Shown: one piece after another, positions 40,434 through 40,465 of the stretch
Numbering within the stretch: the stretch's first letter is position 1
Layout of the letters: the number at the start of each line of letters is the position of its first letter
Assembly: GCA_024239075.1 (NCBI GenBank)
Contig: JANBVI010000058.1
Coordinates: 1-40,465, forward strand
Reading direction: 5' to 3'
Source: Fischerella sp. CENA71
GTDB lineage: Bacteria > Cyanobacteriota > Cyanobacteriia > Cyanobacteriales > Nostocaceae
DNA length: 40,465 bases
Notes under the pieces: model-generated
The model's database searches: none
What the model was told of the DNA's origin: nothing
Seen by the model: only the letters and a program-made list of their open reading frames with translations
Position numbers and translations under genes: made by a program

Positions 40434-40465
40434 AGTTGAGAATCTAGTGACATCTCATTTGCTCA

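Noticed and set aside
1-40465. tRNA, rRNA or riboswitch genes
   Set aside because: Gaps were read for cloverleaf ends and common riboswitch cores; none was convincing, though small unstructured RNAs cannot be excluded by eye.

Overview
The window looks like chromosomal DNA of a filamentous, heterocyst-forming cyanobacterium (order Nostocales; genus not resolved). The palindrome GCGATCGC (HIP1) recurs throughout, there is a nifX gene, a hormogonium-polysaccharide gene set (hpsL, N, O, P) is present, and the spacers carry the short dispersed and tandem repeats usual in Nostoc-like genomes. All identifications come from reading the sequence; no database search was run.

Region 1 (1-7910) is an accessory, mobile-element-rich segment. 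At the left edge, on the minus strand, is the N-terminal part of a probable protelomerase (telomere resolvase), preceded by spaced ACTAGTT repeats. Then come a tiny Gly/Ala-rich hydrophobic ORF, an inverted iteron-like block, an IS4-type element whose transposase has Asn where the first catalytic Asp is expected, an exported S41 peptidase, a 202-bp miniature element with Tn7/Mu-type ends abutting a TnsB C-terminal remnant, an IS1634-type remnant, several hairpin repeats, and a second IS4-type element whose transposase is broken by a 137-bp palindromic insertion directly after a catalytic Asp codon.

Region 2 (8038-13388, plus strand) is hpsL-hpsN-hpsO-hpsP: a polymerase-like membrane protein and three glycosyltransferases for the motility polysaccharide of hormogonia.

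Region 3 (13444-24055, minus strand) holds an apocarotenoid oxygenase, a DUF3592-like membrane protein, an AAC(6')-type acetyltransferase, a SNF2 helicase plus SWIM-protein pair, a subtilase followed by a small propeptide-like protein, and an alpha/beta-hydrolase-fold protein lacking canonical catalytic residues.

Region 4 (24559-27524) has a plus-strand orphan, then on the minus strand a ribbon-helix-helix/Mop fusion, NifX and a PsiE-family membrane protein.

Region 5 (27695-40295) is an alpha-glucan/trehalose locus: treY, treZ, glgX and a treS-maltokinase fusion on the minus strand, with malQ divergent. GlgX and MalQ reshape glycogen and maltodextrins, TreY/TreZ convert malto-oligosaccharides to trehalose, and TreS-maltokinase links trehalose, maltose and maltose-1-phosphate, a set suited to desiccation or osmotic stress.

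No tRNA, rRNA or CRISPR array was seen. The most unusual items are the protelomerase with its repeat operator, the Tn7-like miniature element, the subtilase/propeptide pair, and the RHH-Mop protein with an apparent self-operator.
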